Assembly: GCA_019637395.1 (NCBI GenBank)
Contig: JAHBVR010000016.1
Coordinates: forward strand, 124,001-188,000
Length of the DNA stretch: 64,000 nt
Origin: Vulcanimicrobiota bacterium
Lineage (GTDB): Bacteria; Vulcanimicrobiota; Xenobia; Xenobiales; JADMJV01
Direction: 5' to 3'
Shown here piece by piece: positions 15,775 to 23,650 of this stretch. The first letter of the stretch is position 1; each line of letters opens with the position of its first letter. The notes beneath the pieces are model-generated. The model was not told where the DNA came from. It saw only the letters and a program-made list of their open reading frames with translations, and did no database searches. Position numbers and translations under genes: made by a program.

Positions 15775-15839
15775 GCTTTCGCGAACGAAAGCTCCGCGTT
15801 TCGCAAGCGAAGCGCGGGTGTATTTCGCGAACGAAATAC
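15775..15839 (-). other. Three consecutive tetraloop hairpins
   Basis: As RNA, 5' to 3': GUAUUUCG-UUCG-CGAAAUAC (15820-15839), CGCUUCG-CUUG-CGAAACG (15797-15814, one mismatch), GCUUUCG-UUCG-CGAAAGC (15775-15792). All have UUCG- or CUUG-type loops on the minus strand, supporting that strand as the RNA. Confidence 0.7.
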
Positions 15840-16670
15840 GCGTAAACGCGAAGTTCACGCAGCCTGAGGTATGGCCAACCCCTGCCGACCGCACAGGTCT
15901 GAGCAGTATGGCGAATCGCCGAGACAATCGCCAGCACCATTTGCGCGGGGTGCGCCGCGTTACAGGCTAAGGTAGGCTGTCACCCCGTGGTCGTAGGCCC
16001 ACGCACCTGCGAGCCTGTGCGACTCGCCGACAAAAGCACAGCATAACCGGCCCGTCTGATCCCTGGCGGACGGAGTCCGAAGGGGAGCCTGAGGTCTGGC
16101 TCGACCCGCGGAAACTTAAGGCGTCTCTGCATGCCCCGAACGGGATTCGCAATCCCTCGATCCTGCCGCTGAAGCGACCGGTTGCCAGGGTTTTACGTCC
16201 GTGGCGGACGGCGCACGCGGTATGGCGCTACCCAGCACATCTCAGTCGTGCTCACTGCCTGCTACGTGGTTTCCCGCGCAGCAAGCGCCAGTTGCGAGCT
16301 GGCCACTGCGGTGGCCGAAGCCGCCGCGTAGATGATATGGCTCACCGAGGCCTCCGAGACCTGAAGTCCCGAAACGGGAGTGTTTTACGCCTGGCACCCA
16401 AGGCGGCAAACTGAGGTCTGCTGCAACCCTCCGAGTATCAGTTTCTCGGATCTGCCTGGGCCGACCACCACCGGCAACAGGCCCTCACCACGGATGAACG
16501 CACAAGTGCGCTCTTCACTACTGTGTGAGGCCCTGGTCATAGATTAACGAGCCTGAGCCCGGCTCGACCCGCTGAGGTATGCGGGTGACCCCCATCGATA
16601 CGCTATCGAGGAGCGCGACGATTTTCGATATTCGTCGTTCGGTCGGGGTTTTTGGCCCGGCGACTCTCTT

Positions 16671-16699
16671 ATAATAGCCCCGCCAAATTTGACCGTCAA
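16671..16699 (-). promoter_or_regulatory. Near-consensus sigma70 promoter of the large RNA
   Basis: Minus strand TTGACG (16699-16694), 17-base spacer, TATTAT (16676-16671). Expected start at about 16664. The upstream 150 bases are AT-rich, as in strong stable-RNA promoters. It is the best promoter match I noticed in the window. Confidence 0.75.
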
Positions 16700-16794
16700 T
16701 CGCAAACACCCGTTTGTACGCATGTCCCGGTCATGCCTGTACCAAATACCTCATGCGGTCAAGAATTGACGCTTATTCAAGCACAGGCAGCCAA

Positions 16795-16821
16795 AAAAGA
16801 GAAAAAATTAAAAACTCTTTT
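16795..16821 (-). terminator. Terminator-like hairpin after glcF
   Basis: AAAAGAG (16795-16801) and CTCTTTT (16815-16821) flank an AT-rich loop; on the minus strand T-rich sequence follows. It lies 48 bases after the glcF stop and before the large-RNA promoter. Stem is short, so strength is uncertain. Confidence 0.4.
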
Positions 16822-16868
16822 GTGGTCAATTCTGGTTAATACACTTTTAAGCAGCGAGATGAACGCAA

Positions 16869-18149
16869 TCATGCTGTTCGATTTCCCGATCCGCTATTTT
16901 CCCAGGCCTCGTCCAGCAGCACAATCGGATGCTCGGCGGCAATATTCAAGCCTCGCCTGGCCAGACCGTAGCGAATCTGTAATAAACATCCGGGATTGGC
17001 CACCCCTACCCGCAGCGCTCCGCTGGCCTCGATCGCATCCAACTTACGCTCGAGCAGCTCCGAAGCGGTCTCGAAATGAGTGATATTGTAGGTTCCGGCG
17101 CTGCCGCAGCACAGGTCCGCTTCCGCCAGCTCACGGTAGCCCGATCCGGCCAGTTGCCGCAGCAACTGGCGCGGTGCCTGGCGAATCGCCTGGCCGTGAG
17201 CCAGATGGCAGGCATCGTGATAAGTCAGGGATTGCACCACCTGGGGCAGAGGCGGCCGCAGCTCAATCTCGGCCAGGAACTCCTGCACATCGCGGACGCG
17301 GGCGCTGAAGGCGGCGGCCCGGTCGGCCCACTCCGGCTCCTCTGCCAGTAAATGTCCGTAATGCTTCATCAAACTGCCGCAACCGGCTGAATTGACCACG
17401 ATCCAGTCGACCGGATGGCGTTCAAAGGTCGCGATCATGCGGCGCGCCTGCGCCCGGGCCCAGTCCAGCCGCCCCGAATGCGCGTGGAGCGCGCCGCAAC
17501 AAGGCTGCTGCGGCGGCGCCTCGACCTGAAACCCCTGGCGGCGCAGCACATTGACCGTGGCCAAGTTCTCTTTAGCGAAAGCCACGTCCATCACGCAGCC
17601 CAGCAACACGCCCACCCGGCCCCGGCCGCCCGGGGTGCGCGCCGGGATTCGCTGTCGCGAGCTGTTCCAGGCGGCCGGGGGCAGCATCCTGTGGAACTCC
17701 CTCAGCTTGCCCGGCAGGATCCGGCCCAGCACGGAAGCCAGACCACTCTTTTGATACAAAAACAGCGCCCGCGTTCCCAGCAGCAACAACCAGGGCCGGT
17801 CAAAGATAGAAAGGACCAGGCTTCCCAGCATCCGCTTCCACCAGGGCCAGCGTCGCCATAGCTGATCGCGAGCCGCTTCCAGCAATTCTCCATACTGCAC
17901 ACCGGCCGGGCAGGCGGTAACGCAGCCCAGACAGCCCAAACAGTCGCTCATCTCTGCCTGGAAAACCGGCGAGTCGAGGGCCATGTCCCCTTCGGCCACG
18001 GCTCGAATCAAAGCAATGCGGCCGCGCGGTGAAGAGCGTTCTCTACCGGTCAGCACATAGGTCGGGCAAGTGGGCAGGCACATTCCGCAGCGAATGCAGT
18101 TGTTGAGCTGTTCCTGGGACGGCGCGTCGCGTTCCTCGAAGCCGCTCAC
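16869..18149 (-). CDS. glcF: Glycolate oxidase iron-sulfur subunit
   Basis: 426 residues. N-terminal ferredoxin-like domain with two 4Fe-4S motifs: CIRCGMCLPTCPTY (residues 18-31) and CLGCLGCVTACP (about 70-81). Two CCG-type domains follow: CC-GALH after EAPPQQP, GCGSLMKHYG, then CHLAHGQ, LCCGSAGTYN and NPGCLLQI. Together with GlcD it oxidises glycolate or other 2-hydroxyacids and passes electrons to quinones at the inner membrane. The start overlaps the glcD stop by 4 bases, so the order is glcD-glcF. A separate GlcE is not seen. LutA/heterodisulfide reductase-type relatives are alternatives. Confidence 0.9.
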   Translation of the reverse strand: MSGFEERDAPSQEQLNNCIRCGMCLPTCPTYVLTGRERSSPRGRIALIRAVAEGDMALDSPVFQAEMSDCLGCLGCVTACPAGVQYGELLEAARDQLWRRWPWWKRMLGSLVLSIFDRPWLLLLGTRALFLYQKSGLASVLGRILPGKLREFHRMLPPAAWNSSRQRIPARTPGGRGRVGVLLGCVMDVAFAKENLATVNVLRRQGFQVEAPPQQPCCGALHAHSGRLDWARAQARRMIATFERHPVDWIVVNSAGCGSLMKHYGHLLAEEPEWADRAAAFSARVRDVQEFLAEIELRPPLPQVVQSLTYHDACHLAHGQAIRQAPRQLLRQLAGSGYRELAEADLCCGSAGTYNITHFETASELLERKLDAIEASGALRVGVANPGCLLQIRYGLARRGLNIAAEHPIVLLDEAWENSGSGNRTA

Positions 18150-19600
18150 GGACGCAACCCCTCCAGAAGCGGTTCACACTGGCCCGAATGCACCGGCAGT
18201 TGGCCCTCGCGGCGCGGCCGATTCTGAAACAGCTTGCCCGGGTTGAGAACCTGGCGCGGATCCATCACGGCTCGGAAGCGGCGCATCATTTCCAACGCGC
18301 CCGGATCGCTAAAACGCTCCAAAAAGTCCCGTTTCAAAAGCCCTACGCCGTGCTCACCGGTCAAAGTCCCGCCCAGCTCCAGGGCCGACTCACAGATCTT
18401 CTCGAAGGCCCCTTCCATGCGGCGCACCTCGTCCGCATCACGCTCATCCAGCAGGATGGTGGGATGCAGGTTGCCATCCCCGGCGTGGCCAAAGGTACCG
18501 ATCAGCAGGCCCGAACTCTCGGCGATGCGGCGCACGGCCCGCACCATCTCCACCAGGCGGGAGCGCGGCACGCTCACGTCTTCCAAAACGGTGGTGGGCC
18601 GCATGCGAGCCAGCGCCGGAAAAGCCATACGGCGGGCCGCCGCTAACTGCACGCCCTCCGCCTCGCTCCGGGCCATCGTCACCTGAGTGGCTCCGTGCCG
18701 GCGGGCCAGATCGCCCATTTCTTCGGCCTCCGAGCGGGCCACCTCGGGGTGCCCGTCGCTCTCCATCAGCAGAATGGCACCGGCATCGGTGGGCAAACCA
18801 ATGTGGGCGAAGTCCTCCACGCAACGCAGGGTAATCTGGTCCAGAAACTCCAGGGTGGCGGGGATGATGGGGGCGGCGATGATAGCCGCCACCGTGGCCG
18901 CGGCCGTTTCCATGGAAGGAAAGACGGCCAGCAGGGTGCGCTTGGCTTTGGGCCTGGGCAGAAGCTTCACCAGAATCCGGGTAAAAAGACCCAGCGTGCC
19001 TTCCGAACCGACCAGCAGTTGTTTGAGGTCGTAGCCGGCCACATCTTTCGGGCACTTAGAACCGGTCCACATCAGCTGTCCCTCGGGCAGCACCACCTCC
19101 AGGCCCATCACATAGTCGCGAGTGACGCCATACTTGAGCCCGCGCAGTCCGCCGGCGTTCTCAGCCACGTTGCCACCCAGCGTGCAGATCTTCATGCTGC
19201 CCGGGTCAGGCGGGTAGAACAGTCCCTGGGCCTCCACGGCCTGATGCAGTTGGGCCGTGATCACGCCCGGCTCGAGACTGGCCGTCATGTTGGCCCGATC
19301 GATTTCGAGAATCCGGTTCAGGCGCAGCATGGAGAGCACGATCGCTTGCTCGAGCGCGATACTGCCCCCGGAAAGCCCGGTACCGGAGCCGCGCGGCACC
19401 AGTTTCAAGCCCTCCTGATTGGCGAACTGCACCACCGCCGCCACTTCCTGAGCCGAGCCGGGAGCGACCACGGCGGCCGGCAAGTGGCGCAACAGAGCGG
19501 TGGCATCGTGCCCGTAGACCCAGAGTTCGTCCCGCTCCTGCAGCACGTGCTGAGCTCCCACGAGCTTCCGCAAATGTTGAAGTTGACTGGCATTCAACAT
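18146..19600 (-). CDS. glcD: FAD-linked 2-hydroxyacid oxidase subunit GlcD
   Basis: 484 residues. PCMH-type FAD domain with PRGSGTGLSGGSIA (about 80-93), CTLGGNVAENAGGLRGLKYG, and GSEGTLGLFTRILVKLLP; C-terminal FAD-oxidase C domain with GHAGDGNLHP and TGEHGVGLLKRDFL. These are the flavin and substrate residues of glycolate/D-lactate dehydrogenases. Electrons go to GlcF, encoded downstream. Upstream is a 94-base divergent region shared with the calpain gene, with AGGAG some distance from the ATG. D-lactate rather than glycolate as the substrate cannot be excluded. Confidence 0.92.
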   Translation of the reverse strand: MLNASQLQHLRKLVGAQHVLQERDELWVYGHDATALLRHLPAAVVAPGSAQEVAAVVQFANQEGLKLVPRGSGTGLSGGSIALEQAIVLSMLRLNRILEIDRANMTASLEPGVITAQLHQAVEAQGLFYPPDPGSMKICTLGGNVAENAGGLRGLKYGVTRDYVMGLEVVLPEGQLMWTGSKCPKDVAGYDLKQLLVGSEGTLGLFTRILVKLLPRPKAKRTLLAVFPSMETAAATVAAIIAAPIIPATLEFLDQITLRCVEDFAHIGLPTDAGAILLMESDGHPEVARSEAEEMGDLARRHGATQVTMARSEAEGVQLAAARRMAFPALARMRPTTVLEDVSVPRSRLVEMVRAVRRIAESSGLLIGTFGHAGDGNLHPTILLDERDADEVRRMEGAFEKICESALELGGTLTGEHGVGLLKRDFLERFSDPGALEMMRRFRAVMDPRQVLNPGKLFQNRPRREGQLPVHSGQCEPLLEGLRP

Positions 19601-19694
19601 GTGCCCGCCTTCGCATTCGGCGCAGGCACTCCTATGAACGGAAATGTAACAAATCGCTCCAGCATGCTCCAGCCGGACCCGTTAAGATACTTAT

Positions 19695-21071
19695 ATGCCC
19701 GCCGTCAATCCCGTCCTGCGCCAGCAAATCTCGCAAGCTTTCGTTTCCCATCGCCTCAACAACAGCGAGCTGGTCTCGGTGACGCGCCGACTGCAGGAAT
19801 GCGAGGCGGACCAGAGCTCGCCCCAACCCACCGCCGATCTGCTCAAGAAATTCAGCCAGGTCGAGGTCGACCAGCGCGATCCGGTTACCATGGACGAGGT
19901 GCAACAGGCCGTCGCCTATCTGCGCCTGGACAGCTACGCTCAGCGGCTCAGCCAGGACAAAGCCTGGACTCCCTATGAACGCGCCCTCTACCGTCGCCTC
20001 AGTTGTCTTGAGAACGACCCGGTGCCCACCGCCGCTCGGCCCGAATCCCAGGGCAACCCGGCTTTCGCCCGGACCGTCCAGCAGAACTTCCAGCAGTGGG
20101 ACCTGGATGGCGACGGCGCCCTGAGCAATGTCGAGCTAGACAAAGCGCTGGCCCATCCCGAGCTGGCCGGCGAGGCGGCCGCCGCGGCCGTGGTTTTGCG
20201 CCGTCAATCCACCGCTCTGCAGACGTGTACCAACTCGAAGGCGGGTGTGACCCGCGCCGATCTGGAGTATTTCACCGCCCACGGCGTGCCCGACAACGCC
20301 GCCGCCACTTTCAAAATCAACATGGGCTACCAGGCCAACTGCAAGGCGGCGACCAACCTGGGCCCGGCCCCCGAACTGATGAGCGAGAACTTCGACCCCA
20401 ACCTGGTGGAACAAGGCCGGGCGGGCTCCTGCGTGCTGCTCTCCACCCAGGCGGGTGCCACCCCCGAGCAACTCAAGTCGATGCTCAAACCGCTGCCCAA
20501 CGGCACCATCAACGTGAACTTCGCCGACGGCCACACGGAAAACGTGCGCGACCTCACCCTGGCCGAGCGCCTCTATCACGCCAAGTCGCCCAACGGCGGT
20601 CGCTGGCCTGGCCTGGTAGAGGTGGCCATCGGGCAGCGCATCTTCGGCCACAGTCCCAAGGAAGACGGCTCCTTCCGCAGCGCCGCCAACGGCATCAATC
20701 CCGAGGAAGCCAGTCGAGCTCTACATGGTCGCTCTATCGCCCGGGCCAATCTCGATGAAATGAGCCTGCAAGAAACCCGTCAGATGCTCATCTCCCTGAT
20801 GGATTGCCCGCAGCCCTGGCTGGCCGGCAGCCGTAAAAACGTCAAAGGTCAGGACTCGGTCGTCTCCATCGAGGACCTGCACAACGGCATTCACAACAAC
20901 CATGCTTATTCCATCCAGGGTTTCGAGGCCGAAAGCGACACCATCTGGTTGCGCAACCCCTGGCGCCACGGGGAATGGGTCGTCCGCCCCGACGGCCGCG
21001 ACGACGGAATCTTCTCCATGCCCTTGCGCGATTTTTACGCCAGTTATCTGTGGGTATCCGTGCCTAACTAG
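19695..21071 (+). CDS. Calpain-like cysteine protease with EF-hand
   Basis: 458 residues from ATG 19695. Residues about 136-147 (DLDGDGALSNVE) form a full 12-residue EF-hand calcium loop. The second half has the calpain core: VEQGRAGSCVLLS with the nucleophile Cys (compare QGxxGDCW), NNHAYSIQGF with the catalytic His, and WLRNPWRHGEW with Asn, the C-H-N triad in order. Calpains make limited cuts in proteins in response to calcium. No signal peptide is visible; the N-terminus is the polar MPAVNPVLRQQ also seen at 29214. TAAGAT lies 6 bases before the ATG, so the mRNA may be leaderless. The usual Trp after the Cys is Val, and the D before Cys is Ser, so activity should be tested. Confidence 0.8.
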   Translation: MPAVNPVLRQQISQAFVSHRLNNSELVSVTRRLQECEADQSSPQPTADLLKKFSQVEVDQRDPVTMDEVQQAVAYLRLDSYAQRLSQDKAWTPYERALYRRLSCLENDPVPTAARPESQGNPAFARTVQQNFQQWDLDGDGALSNVELDKALAHPELAGEAAAAAVVLRRQSTALQTCTNSKAGVTRADLEYFTAHGVPDNAAATFKINMGYQANCKAATNLGPAPELMSENFDPNLVEQGRAGSCVLLSTQAGATPEQLKSMLKPLPNGTINVNFADGHTENVRDLTLAERLYHAKSPNGGRWPGLVEVAIGQRIFGHSPKEDGSFRSAANGINPEEASRALHGRSIARANLDEMSLQETRQMLISLMDCPQPWLAGSRKNVKGQDSVVSIEDLHNGIHNNHAYSIQGFEAESDTIWLRNPWRHGEWVVRPDGRDDGIFSMPLRDFYASYLWVSVPN

Positions 21072-22563
21072 AGCAGCTCAGGGCCGAACATCCCGGAGCG
21101 CTGCGGGCCCACTCGGGCCGGCGCTGAAAGAGCGGATCCTCGTCGCCGCGTTCGCGGTAGGGATGGCGCAACTGCTCCAACATCTGGCTGACCGCGCCCT
21201 CATCGCCCTGCTCGGCCCGGTCGATCACTTCTTGCACCAGGTAATTCCGCGGAATCAGGCTGGGATTGACGCGATTCATCAACTCCAGGTCGCGCTCCTG
21301 ACCCAGATAACGGAGCAGCCACAGCCGCATTTTCTCCACGTACTCGCCTTGCGGTTCTGTGTAGTAAGCGCGTAGCAGGGGCGCCGGCAGCCCCTCCCCG
21401 GCCAGCGAACTCACGCGCGCCAGATTACGAAAGAAAATCGTCATATCCGTTTCGACCTCGTCCAGCAAAACCAGCAAATCCCCCAGCAACGAATCATTGG
21501 AGGCGGGTAGACCGAGTTTGGCCCACATGTTCTCGCGATAACTCTGCTCGAACGTACGCAAATAAGCGTCCAGACTTGCTTCCAGCGGCTTCTCGTCTTT
21601 GACCAGGGGCAGCAGGGCCTCGGCCAGCCGGGCCAGATTCCATTGCCCGATGCGGGGTTGCTGCCCATAGCAGTAGCGCAAGTTGCGATCGGTGGTGTTG
21701 GGCGTGAAGTCCAGTTGATAGGGATCGAGCCAACCATAGGGGCCATAATCGATGGTCCAGCCCAAGATGGAGAGATTGTCGGTGTTCATCACGCCGTGCA
21801 CAAACCCGACCCGCATCCAGTGGGCCATCAGCCGGGCCGTGCGCCGGCACACCTCATCGTAAAAGGCATAAATGTCGCTCTTGCATTCGGGATAATGGTG
21901 GGCCATCACAAACTCGGTCAGCTGGCGCAAAACCTCGGTTTCCCCGCGTGAGGCGAAAATTTCGAAGTTGCCGAAGCGCACGAAAGTGGGCGCCAGCCGG
22001 GTCACCACCGCTCCTGGTTCCTCGGCCGGGTGACCGTCGTAAAACATGTCCCGCATGACGCCCTCGCCCGTGCCCACCAGGGCCAGGGCCCGGGTGGTGG
22101 GGATGCCCAGGTGGAACATCGCCTCACTGCACAGAAACTCGCGCACCGATGAGCGCAATACGGCGCGACCATCGGCCCGGCGCGAATAGGGGGTGGGACC
22201 GGCTCCTTTCAGCTGCACTTCCCAGCGCTCGCCTCGCCGGTTGAGCACTTCCCCCAGGGTCAGAGCCCGTCCATCCCCCAACTGCCCGGCCCAATGCCCG
22301 AACTGGTGGCCACCGTAACAGGCCGCATAAGGCTTCATGCCGGGAAGCACCCGGTTACCGCCCAACACTTCAGCCATTTCCGGCGTCTGCTCCCAGTCGA
22401 GCAGCTCGGCCGCCTCGCTCGACCAGGCCAACAGCCGGGGGCGGTGCACCGGCGTCGGAGTCACGCGAGAATAGCACTGGCCGTGGACCTGGCGCGAGCC
22501 GGGCCGAACCTCCTGTTCGCCCGGCAAGCTGCGCACCCATAGATCATCAAAAACAAATTCCAT
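21064..22563 (-). CDS. selO: Protein adenylyltransferase SelO (YdiU/UPF0061)
   Basis: 499 residues from ATG 22563 (MEFVFDDLWVRSLPGEQ), where homologs begin; the ATG at 22599 would overlap the divergent transporter start. Conserved blocks: YGGHQFGHWAGQLGDGRA, QLKGAGPTPYSRRADGRAVL, SSVREFLCSEAMFHLGIPTT, and the active-site NTDNLSILGWTIDYGPYGW. SelO is a pseudokinase-fold enzyme that transfers AMP to Ser/Thr/Tyr of proteins, affecting redox proteins. The tail PGCSALSCSS holds Cys residues near the position of the selenocysteine of some SelO proteins; there is no in-frame UGA that suggests Sec. The 3' end overlaps the calpain gene by 8 bases. Confidence 0.93.
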   Translation of the reverse strand: MEFVFDDLWVRSLPGEQEVRPGSRQVHGQCYSRVTPTPVHRPRLLAWSSEAAELLDWEQTPEMAEVLGGNRVLPGMKPYAACYGGHQFGHWAGQLGDGRALTLGEVLNRRGERWEVQLKGAGPTPYSRRADGRAVLRSSVREFLCSEAMFHLGIPTTRALALVGTGEGVMRDMFYDGHPAEEPGAVVTRLAPTFVRFGNFEIFASRGETEVLRQLTEFVMAHHYPECKSDIYAFYDEVCRRTARLMAHWMRVGFVHGVMNTDNLSILGWTIDYGPYGWLDPYQLDFTPNTTDRNLRYCYGQQPRIGQWNLARLAEALLPLVKDEKPLEASLDAYLRTFEQSYRENMWAKLGLPASNDSLLGDLLVLLDEVETDMTIFFRNLARVSSLAGEGLPAPLLRAYYTEPQGEYVEKMRLWLLRYLGQERDLELMNRVNPSLIPRNYLVQEVIDRAEQGDEGAVSQMLEQLRHPYRERGDEDPLFQRRPEWARSAPGCSALSCSS

Positions 22564-22597
22564 AGGAAAGGCTTCGGAGCCGAGGAAAAGGATCCTC

Positions 22598-23581
22598 ATG
22601 CACAGTCACGCCGGCCAGCGTAAACAAAGCGCCGCCCTGCTCTCCATCCTGTCCAACTCGTCGCTGGTGGTGGGCAAACTGGTGATCGGCCTATTGTGCA
22701 GCTCGGTGGCCGTGATTTCTGAGGCCGTACATTCGGCCAGCGATCTGATGGCCTCGATCATGGCCTACGCCGCGGTGCGCATGTCAGATAGCCCGCCGGA
22801 TGAGGACCACCCCTACGGCCACGGCAAAATAGAAAGCATCTCCAGCCTGGCCGAGGCTCTGCTCATCTTCGCGGCCGCCCTCTATATCGTCTACGAAGCG
22901 GTGCACAAGCTCCTCAAGCCGCCCACCTCCTCCCCTCCCCTGTATCTGGCCATGGGGGTGATGGCCGTGTCGGTGGTAGTCAACTATTTCATCTCCCGCT
23001 ACCTGCGCAAGGTCGGCAAAGAAACCGATTCGCAGGCGCTACTGGCCGACGCCGAGCATCTGAAGGTGGACGTCATTACAGCCGCCGGCGTGTGTCTGGG
23101 CCTGGGCCTGGCTCAACTGACGGGCAAGACCTGGCTGGATCCGCTGGCGGCCCTGGGAGTAGCCCTGCTCATCTTCAAGGCCGCCTGGGAACTCTGCCTG
23201 GAAGCCCTGCAACCGCTGATGGACGCGCGCCTCCCTTTAGAGGAGGAACAACAGGTGCGGGGAGTGCTCAACGGCGACCCCCGCGTGCTCGGCTACCACA
23301 AGCTGCGTACGCGCAAATCGGGCTCGCAACGCCACGTCGACGTGCACGTCCAACTGGACGACGACATCACTTTGCTGGAAGCTCATCAGGTGTCGGAGGA
23401 TCTGGAGGACGAAATCCGCAAACTTCTTCCCATGCTGCTCATCAACATCCACATCGAGCCTTATCTGGCCGAGATGCAGCATCAGTTGGAAGTGCACGGG
23501 CTCCGCCCGGAAGAACTCAATCAGAAAGAATTCCCCAGCGAAGAACTCGTCGAAGCCAACCTCGCAAAATTGTCAGGATGA
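22598..23581 (+). CDS. Cation diffusion facilitator (zinc/iron efflux) transporter
   Basis: 327 residues, about six membrane segments and a cytoplasmic ferredoxin-like domain. Metal site A is visible: HSASD in TM2 (HxxxD) and DAEHLKVD in TM5 (DxxHxxxD-like). YGHGKIESI in the TM2-TM3 loop is the conserved CDF signature. The C-terminal domain (residues 205-300) holds VDVHVQLDDDITLLEAH. CDF proteins exchange cytosolic Zn2+, Fe2+, Co2+ or Mn2+ for protons at the inner membrane. The H-x3-D / D-x3-D set suggests zinc or iron. Divergent from selO and 69 bases upstream of the porin gene. Confidence 0.92.
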   Translation: MHSHAGQRKQSAALLSILSNSSLVVGKLVIGLLCSSVAVISEAVHSASDLMASIMAYAAVRMSDSPPDEDHPYGHGKIESISSLAEALLIFAAALYIVYEAVHKLLKPPTSSPPLYLAMGVMAVSVVVNYFISRYLRKVGKETDSQALLADAEHLKVDVITAAGVCLGLGLAQLTGKTWLDPLAALGVALLIFKAAWELCLEALQPLMDARLPLEEEQQVRGVLNGDPRVLGYHKLRTRKSGSQRHVDVHVQLDDDITLLEAHQVSEDLEDEIRKLLPMLLINIHIEPYLAEMQHQLEVHGLRPEELNQKEFPSEELVEANLAKLSG

Positions 23582-23608
23582 GATCGCCAAAGCTGGTTAG
23601 AATAGCCA

Positions 23609-23628
23609 GCAACCCCACAGGGGGTTGC
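23609..23628 (+). other. Stem-loop in the porin 5' leader
   Basis: GCAACCCC/GGGGTTGC with loop ACAG, 22 bases before the porin ATG. There is no T tract, so it is more likely an mRNA-stabilising or regulatory 5' hairpin than a terminator. TAGAAT at 23598-23603 could be the -10 box. Confidence 0.45.
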
Positions 23629-23650
23629 ACCTCTATTTAAAGGCTTATTC

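Larger units (their letters stand above)
15040..16664 (-). ncRNA. Candidate large structured non-coding RNA, about 1.6 kb, unknown class
   Basis: No credible protein gene exists in this block on either strand. On the minus strand it starts at a near-consensus promoter (16671-16699) and ends at a bidirectional terminator. Read as RNA it is packed with hairpins: the tetraloop-type sequence CUUCGG occurs nine times on the minus strand, CUUG loops in CCGCUUGCGG occur repeatedly, and three consecutive hairpins lie at 15775-15839. Five hairpins share one 8-base loop A(G/U)ACCUCA, always closed by C-G but on unrelated stems. A module of about 55 bases is present twice with compensatory base-pair changes (15093-15144, 15329-15383). 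I do not see the signatures of RNase P RNA, tmRNA, SRP RNA, rRNA or group I/II introns. It sits between two converging units (PLD and glcF). Function unknown; the exact 5' and 3' ends are inferred. Confidence 0.75.

Noticed and set aside
15460-15867. 135-codon plus-strand open frame and others in the RNA block
   Set aside because: Repetitive Arg/Gly/Cys composition arises from the hairpins and the 27-base repeat; no ribosome site, no motif.
15040-16664. Group II intron, RNase P RNA, tmRNA or rRNA remnant
   Set aside because: By eye no domain V, no conserved P4 sequence (GAGGAAAGUC type), no tmRNA ends with tag frame and no rRNA blocks. Needs a covariance-model search to be final.
21064-21200. 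Selenocysteine in SelO
   Set aside because: The C-terminus ends with Cys-containing residues and a normal stop; no in-frame UGA before it or SECIS-like hairpin was noted.
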